Shown here in pieces: positions 1 to 11,600 of a stretch of 64,000 bases of DNA. The position numbers were made by a program, and so were the translations under genes. The notes under the pieces are model-generated. The model saw only the letters and a program-made list of their open reading frames with translations, did not search any database and was not told where the DNA came from. Within the stretch, counting starts at the first letter, position 1. Each line of letters starts with the position of its first letter. Origin of the DNA: Eutypa lata (taxonomy: Eukaryota; Ascomycota; Sordariomycetes; Xylariales; Diatrypaceae); NCBI GenBank assembly GCA_022661535.1, contig JAKULF010000015.1, forward strand, positions 62,001 through 126,000. The letters are read 5' to 3'.

Positions 1-150
1 GAGCAATGGATGCCTACCTCTGTAGGTAGTTAAGGTTGGTACACCATATATACCATAGGTAGTACGCGTGGGAAAAGGGGCGGGAAATATCACGCGGGCT
101 GCGGGCTGAGGGACGGGGAGGAGCAATTTAGAGACCATGTAACGGCATCC
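1..150. other. Window edge, no gene seen
   Basis: This short stretch is G/C-rich around 65-125 (runs of GGGG and CGCGGG). It has no open frame, tRNA or repeat that I can support. It leads into the dispersed repeat that begins near 150. Confidence 0.4.
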
Positions 151-410
151 CAGTAGCACAACCTAAAAGTGGCGGTTCGAGTCCCGCAGGTAAAAACCCG
201 TAACTAAGTGAAAGTATACATACACACATACACACATACCTGCATACAGACTACCTAGGTCTATAGCTAAAACCGTATATACACATACTACATTTAGGTA
301 CTCACATGAGTACGACCAGCTAGCTTCTTTCCGACTTTCCTTATTTTGCTCTAAAATCTTCTTCACTTCAGACCCGATTTCGTCAGACACCCGAGAATAG
401 TCAAGTTCAC

Positions 411-650
411 TCAGCATCCCTTTCGAGTACGCGAATACCCGCTAGAATCATTGTCAGAAACCCCCGCGCAGAAAAGGTATATCTTTGGAGATTGTGGTTC
501 TATGGACGGAGGCGACACCTCACAGGATAGCACTCTATCCAAAGGCGGTGCCGTCATCGAGCCTGTCCCTTCTAAGGAAGTCACTACCGAGACTAAGATT
601 GAGGCTAACTCCACGGAGAGTTCCGATGCTGAGGTAGATGGGTGCGTCAA
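411..650 (-). pseudogene. Relic coding segment shared with copy 2
   Basis: On the minus strand this segment reads open for 79 codons and ends at a stop near 411. The homologous stretch in copy 2 (19462-19659, minus) can be read in the same register with recognisable similarity: both begin MTH, share a TS.EL segment and a GTGSM motif, and end in a Y-[LF]-[FY]-C-A stretch. A second minus-strand frame just downstream starts MLSELDY at 417, and copy 2 has an equivalent start at about 19448 that is soon interrupted. Conservation in a reading frame suggests that the repeat once carried a gene on this strand. I do not recognise the product. Confidence 0.35.
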
Positions 651-904
651 TCCATACCTGCATGAATATAGTTCACTGCGCTGTTACTAACAGGACGATC
701 GCAGGTCAACAACTTTGGAAACCCCGCCAAGCATTCCTACCATTTTCGAGACGTTCGAGCAAAATTGAGACGTACAAGGAAAATCCCGACGTTTAATAAA
801 CATTACGACCTTACTATCCTCGTAGGGAGGTCACCTACTGCAGAATTCAAAATCTGTTCACGGTCTGTGGCCAGAACTTCGAAGGTGGAGAGAGCTACGC
901 TACT

Positions 905-1925
905 ATCAGCATTCAGCTTGTGGGCTGATAGGGAGAGTGAGCCCTCGAGGGCGGTGGGCTCCCTCAGAGTTAGCATCGGCTATAAATCTAGGAATTATGG
1001 CCATTTTGGGCCCTGTAGATAGCCTCCCTCCTTTAGCAATATAACTAACTACCTTGGACCCTAAGTCGTCAGTTTCCCACATGGTAGCAATCCCGATTCG
1101 ACGACCGGGGACCACAATCGGTTAAGGCGTAATTCGCAGCGAGAATATATTGTCTTCGGCACCATCTCAGTGCCAGAAGGGGCCTTTAACGCATTTATCG
1201 CCCGTGTGTCACTCAGGTTGAGGCGCAGTCGACACTGTGACATTGATACTAGAAGGCGTTGCAGTGTACCCTCGAACTGTCCGTCTTGGGTATGATTCCC
1301 TGGAGGTTTAAACGCTTACAGGCCAGTAGCTATCGTGTTGACGAAGATACGGTGTCGAAAGTCTGTCACCCTAGGCTTTGGGTGCGTAGTAGTCATGACG
1401 GCAGTTACCAGCGTAGTGATAACAAAAGTAAGTGCGAAAGGTCACTTGAGTGGATAATGAGACTCTGGGCCTAGAGATGAAAGACCTGGCGTTCCAATCG
1501 GTTCGGCTTGGGAGTGTGTGGCCCCTTGGAGGCTGGATCGTACACACCGATGAGGTTGTCGACACATCTTTGGATGAAGGATAAAGACGTCGTTAGAGTG
1601 TTACGGTGAAAGTGGGTGGACGAAACCGCCTTCGGCATGAAGGTATCGTCGGAAGGAAAGTTCGGATGAGGACATTGTCGATAGGGCGTCGTCGTCGGGA
1701 TGAAGGCGCTGCCGGAGGATGTATGGGGAGTTCTCGAAATTGTGTCTGGAAAGGTTATGTGCCGGACTGCCTGTTAGGCTGTGTGAACAGCCTCGCGGGC
1801 TGGTCCATGAAGGTATGTCAGCAATCAGCCTGTGGGCTGATAAGGTTGGCCAGCCGTTGAGGGCGCCAGCTATAAAGCTAAGAATTCTGACCATTCGAGC
1901 TCTGTAGACTGATTCCCACAAGCAT
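905..1925. mobile_element. Nested insertion with ~100-bp terminal direct repeats
   Basis: Copy 2 of the surrounding repeat runs straight from CTACGCTACT into TGTACG. In copy 1 about 1.0 kb intervenes. The block starts and ends with related sequence: 905-1018 and 1818-1912 share TGTGGGCTGATA, GAGGGCG, GCTATAAA and CTGTAGA in the same order and orientation. An insert flanked by direct repeats, with an empty homologous site elsewhere, resembles a small non-coding LTR-type (TRIM-like) element. The flanks CTACT and ATTCT could be a decayed 5-bp target duplication, but this is weak. No coding capacity was recognised inside it. Confidence 0.45.
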
Positions 1926-2085
1926 TCTTGTACGGCCGGCGGTAGGCTCATTATAGGTTCCCGTCGTTACATGTCTCGCATACCGCACATCAACAGCCCT
2001 CTACTTGTATCAGAACTGGTGCATGGTCTTCGTAGCACCCGTGCATCTCCAGTCAGTGACGAGCTGATACAAACAGGCTAGCTAG

Positions 2086-4870
2086 TAATGCAACACAAGT
2101 CACCGGATAGATACTGATCGGTATCTACCATCCTTTGCAATTCACCAACGTGGGCTTTTTATAGTGCAGCTATTGCAACGCAGCTATTGCAACGCAGCGT
2201 ACCGAATGCTTATAATTCTTGTCGGGATGTAACACGTAATAGAGGCGCTCATAAATCAAGATCACGATCCGAACACTCAATGCTTAAAATGGTGTAAGCT
2301 CAACTCGTCAAAATTGCTTCCTGGGAACCTTTGACAAGGGCTCCCATAGTAGTATATATTTTCGAAACCATTAATATACTTGATCGTTCTGTATAAGAGC
2401 ACCTGATCAGGGGTATCCCGATAGTAATCCTGGGGCCAATCACATATGCCGCCTACCGTTTCGGATAACAATAACTATTCCAAGTATCGACTGTATTTTC
2501 GGCTTCACCTCGACCCCTGTCCTCCCCGGTCGCTTATGCAACAAGTCGCAGCCTAACGCAATCTACCATGTACACTTAGTTATTATAATCATAATACAGT
2601 CTTCGGAGGGCTCTAGTACGTATCTGAATATAAGTAGGCCAGAATTCTAGACCTCATATGGACATCGCCGGTGGAGGACGCGTTCCTCCCTAACACAGTC
2701 TGCTGTATAAACATTTAGTTCATAGCACCTAGTTGTATAGTGAAACTAAACTGCCCTTATCAGATGCCTCTTCTGTAATGTCATTTACTCCCCTGCCCCG
2801 GATGCACTCTGAAGACGGAATAAAACGTGTACATGCCGCTCTCTCCGGATCACTTATGTTCACTACAACTAGCTGGGTGTGGTCTATGAAATAAGCCTTG
2901 CTATTTCTACAGTGACCCCCTTTTGGTACAGGAACACCTATTTAGGTCTATCCAGGTAAGTATACAATATACGCCTGCCAGAGATGTTATATACCCAATA
3001 TAGTTCTAACACTAAATTCCTCTCATACGCCTAATTCCGGGGACTATAGTGGACATAACCTATTTTCAATTAATCTATCATATCGTTGCTCTAGTGCATC
3101 ACTTATATTAACTTGCCACGATGCAACCCTTCACAGCATCTTAATGGAACATCCTACAGCGACCAGGCCTACCTAGGCAGTGGTGATGGTGCAGACAGCG
3201 CTGCGGAGGTAGCCACTGCCACTTAGCTACAGACACCTTAACGTTTGAAAACATAGAAAATGGACAGGTAAGATACGACAGGTAGCAGATGGTGGCTGTT
3301 AGCGAATGGGCGCCAAGTGGGTTACTGAAGATATTTGCACCATGTAGAATTATGTTGCAATCAGCATCCCTTCTTTCTTTCGTTCTTCCTCTTATCTTAT
3401 CTTCCTTCTCGGTGTCTTTTTGAGTTTGAGGATTTGTGTTAATGTTCTATTCATCGGCGGTTATCTACAGGTGTTGTTTTCATTGTCTCATATGGGCTGC
3501 CTTAAGCTGTCCACGGATTTGGATGGGGCATTACGTTTACAATTTGAAGCCGTTACCCCATCTGAACTGTAACAGGAGACGAGCTGCTGTCCTAATGCGG
3601 ACGTAATATGGGCTCCTTAGTAGTAGCAGCAGTAGAGCATGCTGCTTACTATATGGACTATCAGATCGTAGTGACTGTCCGACCTATTCTCCCGATAATC
3701 ATAACCAATCTCCTTTCCCCAAGCGATGCCTTTAGGTTAAGGTTTTACAACATAGGTTTCGCAACGTACGTATTAAAGAGCACATTACAACCGCCGATTT
3801 ACTTAAAGACAGGTTCCGATGCGTAGTCTTATGTCTAACTATGGTATGCTGAATCAATTAATTATTCTTTAACTTTAATAGGGATACGAGAACAATGCTC
3901 GGTAGGCGACGAGGTATCCTTTCATATGTGAGTTGCTCCTGGAACAGGGCTCAGAGCGTGCCCAGATTAGACCAAGCCATGATAGGTGGTTGTAATATCC
4001 ATTAGGCATATCGGGAGACACACTATGACATTAATAGGGACGTGACGAGTGTATGTAACGTGAATATTCAATATCACAAGTGAACTATTGGAGCATCTTT
4101 TAAATACATAGGTTTGTTCAAGTCTTCTACCTCCCATAGCTCCCAAATCAGAATTCCAAACAAGGCCTTGTCGCAAATGCTTTTGGACCCTTCGCTGCGG
4201 GTTACCTTGTTGTGCGCGGAATATCTCGCCATGGAAAACAAGCTAGTACTTGGTCTAGGTGATCCCTGGCCCTGAATGGGGCTATGCGTCTTCACTGAAG
4301 GAAAAAATCACAGTTTTGGCCTTCTGGGTCTACCGTGTAAGTCGAGTCGGGAAACTCTAGGTTCTGCGCCAACTTATCAGTGTGATCTTGGCATGCCTAA
4401 GCGCCAGCCACCCACGCTCTGGTATCTGTTATTCAAGAGGGCTAGCAGGGCTAGGTTGCTGAGTGGCGAATCGCTCTGGAGATTGGGATTGTTGTGTAGA
4501 GAGCCGTCGAGGAGTTTGCTGCTCACTAGGCAGTGTGCTCCAGGAAGTGGTGAGCCACGTAGTCCCAAGAGGTCAAGTTGAGGCTGCATCGCCTTCTCTC
4601 TTGCGAGTTCCATCTTTAACTCGTACACCCACACTTGGTGCCCTGAGACAACCTTGTTCTGCCATGACAGTGTTGGCGTAGTTAAGTATCTTTTCATGGG
4701 CTTTGTATGGTGTTAGAATGGTGATTATGACAGAAATTGATGAGATTATCCAAGACCACCATAATCTGATGAGCAGATTGATCTCAATATCTTGACATTG
4801 CTGTGGGGGCTCTATCTCTTATCGATGTAAAATGATAATGACATTCTTCTCTAGGACGTCCTGCTCTATA
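2086..4870. other. Gene-free stretch
   Basis: No open frame here looks like a gene; all are short, and none shows splice-linked continuation or family motifs. A perfect short tandem repeat of GCAGCTATTGCAAC lies at about 2165-2195. The frames at 3608-3826 (+) and 4276-4700 (both strands) have no recognisable motif. This is probably old, mutated repeat DNA. Confidence 0.4.
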
Positions 4871-5300
4871 TTAAGCCGCCAAACAACTTGTCCGAGGGGC
4901 TGGCGTGCCACCTCGGCAGAGTCGCCGAGCATCTTGTGCAAAGGGAGGGTGTACTAGGTCAGTAGAGTCGTCGGATGTCAGAAGACCCTTATAGACGGCG
5001 TTATTATATCTAGGGAGGATTTCGGAAAGAGCGCGATACCGCGTCGTGAATAATGCGGATGCAAGCCCTCGCAATTGTGGTTGGCTCTGCAGGGACAACT
5101 CTAGTTGAGATTCCAAACGGTTCTTGCCCTGGCCTTTGCCGATATGGGGCTGGAGCTTGTCTGGGTCCCCAATCATGACCTTACCGACCGCCTTGGGGTA
5201 GAATACCAGCCGCCGTATTCCCGGAGTTGCGCTTCAGCAGTGGCCAACTTTGAAGATGGCCTAAGTGACTGGAGTGGTCGTCGTACGGACGAGCTACTCC
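4871..5300 (-). pseudogene. Relic of an SF1 (UPF1/DNA2-like) helicase
   Basis: Reading the minus strand from about 5300 to 4871 gives a run of motifs in SF1 helicase order, broken by frameshifts. An AEAQL segment at about 5225-5245 stands where the DEAQ Walker B box is expected. It is followed, in another frame, by VMIGDPDKLQPH (5140-5176), the motif III region. Then come a QLELSL segment and TTRYRALSEILP with an FY/VYKG-like segment, which fit the QYR and FY motifs of motif IV. Walker A and the C-terminal motifs V/VI are not seen, so both ends are lost. It differs enough from the helicase at 56-60 kb to be another subfamily. Confidence 0.6.
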
Positions 5301-5499
5301 TCTCGTGCCATATAGGAATATGGAAGGGGAAACTAATATGCTGTCGAGTGGGTAAAGTGGTTGATCGTCGAGCAGGTGGATAGGCGGACATATCGCCGAG
5401 AAGGAGATGGGCAGTCAAGTAGGTGGATGGATCTAGACCAACGATGTGCAGTGAGATTGTCGTGTTGTGCTTCTCGTGGCTATTATCGGTGTAGTATAT

Positions 5500-5600
5500 G
5501 GCGAGGAGGTCTGGGTTTTGATAAGCAGACGTGTGATGGAATTAAATGCAAGGACGATACCGATACACCACCAATGCAGAACTTTGTTAGTTCGGGAGCT
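5500..5600 (+). pseudogene. Fragment of a helicase C-terminal tail
   Basis: At 5529-5573 the plus strand encodes TCDGIKCKDDTDTPP. A nearly identical segment, TCDGTKCKDCTTTPP, lies at 44403-44447 on the minus strand, in the tail of the deleted helicase derivative there. The similarity also holds at the DNA level (shared AAATGCAAGGAC and ACACCACCA). It therefore appears to be a stray fragment of the same family's C-terminal tail. No start, splice site or longer frame was found. Orientation is opposite to the helicase relic immediately to the left. Confidence 0.4.
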
Positions 5601-5659
5601 GACCATTTTCGTAGGCTTATATAACAGACTACCGCCTAGTGTAATTACAGTAACCTAGT

Positions 5660-6038
5660 TAAAAGGACCTAGCGATTGTCCGCGTGGGGGTATTTTGTCC
5701 CAGGTAAATTCTCAGACGTGATGAATATATCGTCCTCACCTAGATAACCATATTCGTCCATGGTTCCGAATAGCGTAACTCCCTTCTCCATATTAATGAT
5801 CCTGGCCTTGTGTTTGATAAGACATTGTGCCCCCAAAACCACCCTTTTTACATCTGAACACAGAGATCTGCCTTTCTTTATAGTTGATACCGAGCTTGGA
5901 GAGATGGTGAATAAACTAGGACCGGGGCGTACTCATTTCGTCACAAATAACAAAATTTTACAGAGCTCATCACACTGTATCTGGTGTCGAACACACGTAT
6001 GGCTGTGAGAATATGTAACTTCACCCCGTTAGTGGACT
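5660..6038. other. Gene-free stretch left of the retroelement
   Basis: No feature recognised. Base composition is normal up to the LTR boundary at 6044, in sharp contrast with the A/T-only block that follows. Confidence 0.4.
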
Positions 6039-6043
6039 TGAGA
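6039..6043. repeat. Candidate 5-bp target-site duplication, left
   Basis: TGAGA lies immediately before the left LTR and TAAGA immediately after the right LTR (14532-14536). They differ by a single G-to-A transition, the change expected from RIP. Five-bp duplications are usual for LTR retrotransposons. Confidence 0.45.
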
Positions 6044-6203
6044 TGTTGAAATACGGTGGCTGGTAAATCCAGGTGGCTGGAACGCTCCATACCTGTAGCT
6101 ATATAATGCGTAAGATGCTTTTTATTTATACATAAAGATAACTTATTTATTTAAATAATTATAATATATAATATAACCTTATAATTTATATTTATATTTA
6201 ATA
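6044..6203 (+). repeat. Left LTR of the RIP-mutated retroelement
   Basis: The repeat begins TGTTGAAATACGG, a typical start for fungal LTRs, and ends AATA, a mutated form of the canonical CA end. It matches 14379-14531 in direct orientation over its whole length. From 6110 to 6203 both copies are A/T-rich and differ only at C/T or G/A positions. From 6044 to 6109 this copy keeps normal base composition (for example CCAGGTGGCTGG), whereas the right copy has been converted to A and T. The left copy thus preserves near-ancestral sequence. Confidence 0.7.
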
Positions 6204-8191
6204 AATTATAAACTCGAAAAGTTTATACAAAACCTTTTATTATATATTTTATTATTTATAATTTATTTTATTATTAAATATTTTATAAATTAATTTATTA
6301 CGTTTTTTATTATAAAATAAAGCGAAAAATCTTTAATACATTTATTAAAATTTAATACTTTTCGAAATTTACGATTATTTTTTTATTAAAAATATTATCG
6401 TTCGTTTTTATTAACGATTATTTATGCTTTATTTAAATTATAATTAATGTATAATTAATAATTTATTTCTTTTATTTAATTAAAATTTAATTATATATTT
6501 TATTAAATTATTATTATTTTTATATTTAAATATATTTAAAATTTATAACGTTAAAAATAAAATACTTTAAAATTAATTATATAAATAATAAAACGATAAT
6601 ATAAATATTTTTCGCTTTACTTTTTTAACGTTATTTAAATAATAATTAAGTTAATAATATTATATTAAATTTATTAAATAATAATATAAATAAATAATAA
6701 AAATATAATTTAAAAAATCGTTTTATAACGAAATTATAATTTTTTTAATTTTTTAATAAACGAATTGTTTTTTATTTAAATTTTCTTTTTATAACTTTTA
6801 ATTAAAAATCTTTTTAATAACGATAATTTTAAAAATTAAAATTATATTTTTATTAAACTTATTAATTATTTTTCGTTATTTAATTTTAATAATATATTAT
6901 TTTTATTTTTATTTTACGATTTTAATAAAGTTAATTTATTTAATTTAAAAGCTTTTATATTTAAATTTATTTTTAATTTTATATTTAATTTTATATTTTT
7001 TATTATTTTAAATTTAAAAATAATATTTAATTTAATATTTAATACTTTATTTATTACTTATAAACGTATATTTTAATTTAATTTATTTAAACTTTATTAT
7101 ATTAATAAAAGCTTAATAATAAAGTTAAAAAAAATACGTAAACTTTAATTTATTATTATATTTAAACTTTATAATAATAATTTTAATTAAAACGAAAATT
7201 AATTCGTTAAATAATATAATAAAACTTTAATTTTTTTCGAAATAAATTAACTTTAAACGAAATATAATAAATTATCTTTATATTTTTAAAGTACGGCCGT
7301 TTATTTTTAAATAAAAACGAAGTCAAAAAACTCGAAAAAATCGACGAATTAATTAAGTTTAAAAAGTATAAAAAATAAATAAATTAAATAAATAAATAAA
7401 ATAAAATATTTAATTATATTTAATTTAAATTAAAAGAAAACTTTAAAATTAAAATTAATAATAAGAAATTTTTAAATACGTTATTTATTATTTAAAAATA
7501 TTTAATTAAATATTATCGATTTAAAATTAATATTATATTTTAATAATTATTTTATTAATAAAATAATATTATTTTAACGACGAAATATATTATAATTATT
7601 TTAACTTTATACTTTATTAATAAATTTTTTTCTATATTTAATTTAAATTATTTTATTTTTTTATTATTTTTTATTAATTTTATAATATTATTTTTAAAAG
7701 AAATAAAGTTAATAAAATTATTAAAACGATAATAACGTTTAAAAAAACTTTATAATTTATTTTATAAAAAGAATAAAATTTATATATTTAAAATAATAAC
7801 GATTTATAAGTTGGATTTTTTTACGTTTAACGCTTTAATAAATTATTAAATAATAAAAGTAAACGAAAAACATTTAACGAATTTTAATATAATTATTACG
7901 AAATCGTTAAACGTAAAGTTATTAATTATTTATTTAACGATTACTTTTAAATATATTCGAGAAAAAAAATTATTATATTAACGAAATAATAAAACTTAAT
8001 AATTTAAAAGATAAAAGTTAAATAATAATAATATTTTAAGAATTTATATTAAATTAATATATAAAAATAACGAAATTAATAATAATATTAAATTCGTCGT
8101 TATTAATATATTTTAATAATAAAAAACGATATCGTTAAAATATTATAAATTACATTATAATTAAATATTTTATTTCGTTTTTTAAAGAATA

Positions 8192-8325
8192 TTTTATTTA
8201 ATATTTATTTTATAATTATTTAAAAACGATTTAATAAATAATTCGTTATAAATTTATTTATTAATTTTATTATTAATTTTATTATATTAACTTTTAACTT
8301 TAAAATAAACGATATATTAAAAAAC
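8192..8325 (+). repeat. Internal 130-bp repeat, copy a
   Basis: Aligns in direct orientation with 11468-11600 over about 130 bp with few gaps. Shared landmarks include ATTTAATATTTAT, AAAACGATTTAA and TTATAAATTTA, and the retained CG sites coincide. In such A/T-rich DNA chance matches are common, but the shared CG positions make this one credible. It may mark a nested or duplicated segment within the element. Confidence 0.45.
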
Positions 8326-9879
8326 TTTAATATAAAATAATAATTAATAAAATTAAAACTTATATTTTTATTTAAAAATAAAATAATAAAATTAAAAAAG
8401 AAATTATAAAAAATAATAATTTTAAATAATAATTATAATTAAATAAATTATTATAAACGAAAATTATTTAATAATTTTTAATTATATAAAATATTATAAA
8501 TATATAATATTAAAAATAAAGTTTTAATATTAAAATATAAAAGTATTATATTTTTTAATATTTTAATTAATAATAAAATAAAACGTATTAATATTTAAAA
8601 TATAATTTATTATTTAAAATTAAAAATAAACTTTATTTCGATTATTTAATTTATTAAAAAAAAAGCAAAAATTTCTTTTTCGTTAAAATATTATTTACGA
8701 TATTAAAGAAAATATAATTTTTTAATTATAATCGAATTAATAAATATATATATAATTAATTAATTTAATAATATAATTAATATAATTAACTTTAATATAA
8801 CTTTTTACTTTTATTTTATTATAAACTTTAATTTATTAATTTAATATAAACGATTAAAACATTTTAACGAATAAAATATTCGTAAATTAATAATTATATT
8901 AAAAAGTATTAAATGTTTAAAATAATAATATTTATATAATAATTACGTTAAAAGTTATTATCGAAAAAGATTTTATAAAAATAAATTAAAAAAAACATTT
9001 ATAATTTAAAATCATTATATTTAAACGAAATTAATATATTATAAAATATTATTAATTATAATAAATTTATTAATTAATTAATTATAATTTATAATAAAGT
9101 TTAAATAAATTAAATTATTTTAATTAAATAATTTAAAAATTAATTATAAACTTTTAAATATTTTTTAATTTAATAAAAAAAACTTAAACGACGTTATTAT
9201 ATAATAATTATTAATAAATTAAACTTTTATAATAACGTAAAATTTTAAAACATTTATTAATAAAAAATATAAATATTTATTATTTTATTATTAAATAATA
9301 CGAATAAAACGACGTTTTTAAAAATATTATTAATTATTTAAAAAATTATATTAAATTAATTATAAAAACGATTATTATAAACGATATATTAATTTATTAT
9401 TAATTTAAAATTTTATTAACCGTTACGATATAAAAAAAATATAACTTTTCGTAAGTTTTAAAAACTTTTTTTTTAACTTTTAAAATTAATAAAACTTTAT
9501 TTTATAAATAATAACATTTATTAATTCGAAAATTATATTTTATATACGTAAATAATAACATTTATAATAAAATACGCCTTTAATTTTTAACTTTAAATTA
9601 ATTATAATAAGTTAATTTAAATTTAAAATTAAAAATTAAATTCGTATAAAAATATTTAAAAGTAAAAAAATAATTACTTTTTTTATTTTTTTTTATTTTA
9701 TACGAAATTTAAACTTTAAACTTTACGAATTTATTATTACGTATTACGAATTTTACGAATTTAATTATTATATTATAAGCTTTTTATATTACGAATTATA
9801 TTAATTATTATATAAAAATCTTATATTTTATTTTTATATATATAATTAATTTTACGTTTATATATAAGTTTAATCGATT

Positions 9880-10700
9880 TATAATTAAATTAATTAATTA
9901 AAAGTTAAATAAATAATTAAAGTTATTATTATTTAATTATATTATTTAATTATATTATTTTAAAAAAATCTTTAAATAATTAAAGTTTTAAATTTATAAA
10001 TTTATAATTTATAAAATTATAAGTTTATAAGTTATTTTTATATAATTATTATAATTATTTATAATTATAATTATTTATATATAATTATAAATTTATAAAT
10101 TTATAAAATAACTTATAAATAATTAATAAATTTATAAATTATAAATTTAAAAGCTTTAAATTTATAAATAATTAAAGCTTAAATTATAAGTTATAAATTT
10201 ATAACTTTATAAGTTCGAAAAGTAATTAATAAATAATTAATAAGTTTATAAATTATAAATTTATAACTTTTAAATTTATAAATAATTAAAGCTTTAAATA
10301 TAAGTTATAAAATAAGTTTATAAGTTATTATTATTATTCGCGTTAATTATTATAATTATCGTTAATTATTATAATTATTTATAATTATTATAATTATTTA
10401 TATATAATTATAAATTAATTATAAAATAAATTTATAAGTTATTTAATTATTATTATTATATAATTATTATAATTATTTATAATTATAAATTTATAAAATA
10501 TAAAAAAATTTATAAATTTATAAATTTATAAATTATAAAGTAAATTTATAAATTTAAAAATTATAAAATAAATTTATAAGTTATAAATTTATAAATTATA
10601 AATTTATAAATTATAAAATAAATTTATAAATTTATAAATTTATAAGTTTAAAAATTATAAAATAAGTTTATAAGTTATAAATAATATATAATTAAAATTA
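9880..10700. repeat. A/T low-complexity tandem tract
   Basis: Dense repetition of TTTATAA/TTATAAA/AATTATAA words, with imperfect units such as ATTAAAGCTTTAAA recurring at about 10110-10300. It is more repetitive than the rest of the RIP-mutated block and interrupts it roughly in the middle. It may be a decayed minisatellite or the site of a nested insertion. Confidence 0.5.
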
Positions 10701-11467
10701 AATAATTTATAAAACTTAAAAAATATATTTTATTAAAATGTTACATGTTTTTAAAAATTAATTAAATTATTAACGTTATTTTAACTTTAAATTAAAAGTT
10801 ATTAATTAAATTTTAACTTTTTTAAATTTTTTATTAATTAAAATTCTTTATTAATTATTTAAATTATATTAACTTTAATTTTACTTTAAATTTTACGATT
10901 AATTTTCAAAAAACTTAAAATAAAAATATCTTTTAAATATAATTATTATAAAATTAATATATTATTTTAAAATTAAAAGTTTATATTTAATTTTCGAAAT
11001 TATTTTTTATAAAATATAATATTAAAACAAACTTAACTTTTATTATTTAATAAAAATAAAAGCAATTAATTATTATAAATTTAATAAAGAAATAAATATT
11101 TTTAAATTAATTAATATATTTTATAAATTATTAAATTATAATAATAATAATATAATAAATTATATCGTTTTTTAATTAAATAATAACATTATTATTAATA
11201 TTAATAACGTTATTTTTAAAAAAAACATTTAATTTTTTTATAATTATAATATTACGATTATAAAAAATAAAAATTAAATTTATTTAAATTTAAATTAACG
11301 TTAAAACGACGGTAAATTAATAACGTTATTAAATTATTTATTATTTAAAACTTATTTATTTTATAATTAATATTAATTAAAAAAATTAAAAATAAATAAA
11401 AGTATAAAAAATATAAATAATTAAAATTTAAATTATTATTAATAATTATTAATAAATACATCGTAAA

Positions 11468-11600
11468 TTTTTTATTTAATATTTATCTTATAATTACTCG
11501 AAAACGATTTAACGAATAAATCCTTATAAATTTACTTATTAAAAATAATTTAATTATATTTAATAATTTAATTTACGACGATAAATATATTAAAAAAATC
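11468..11600 (+). repeat. Internal 130-bp repeat, copy b
   Basis: Partner of 8192-8325, same orientation. It retains a few more CG and TC positions (for example TTACTCGAAAACG), so it is slightly less mutated than copy a. Function unknown. Confidence 0.45.

Larger units (their letters stand above)
150..2085. repeat. Dispersed diverged repeat, copy 1 (interrupted)
   Basis: Long stretches align by eye with about 19250-20045. Examples are the region round 500-560 with 19500-19560 (both carry GACGGAG and CTCACAGGATAG), 600-680 with 19580-19700, 690-760 with 19700-19780, and 1926-2085 with 19880-20045. Copy 1 is about 1.0 kb longer because a block (roughly 905-1925) is present here and absent from copy 2. 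Near 165-195 lies a GGTTCGAGTCC motif of the kind found in tRNA T-arms and pol III B boxes; copy 2 has a similar motif near 19278. Differences are mostly transitions, as expected of an old, mutated repeat. The family is not identified. Confidence 0.6.

Noticed and set aside
165..195. tRNA gene
   Set aside because: There is a GGTTCGAGTCC T-arm-like motif, but I could not fold a convincing acceptor, D or anticodon arm.
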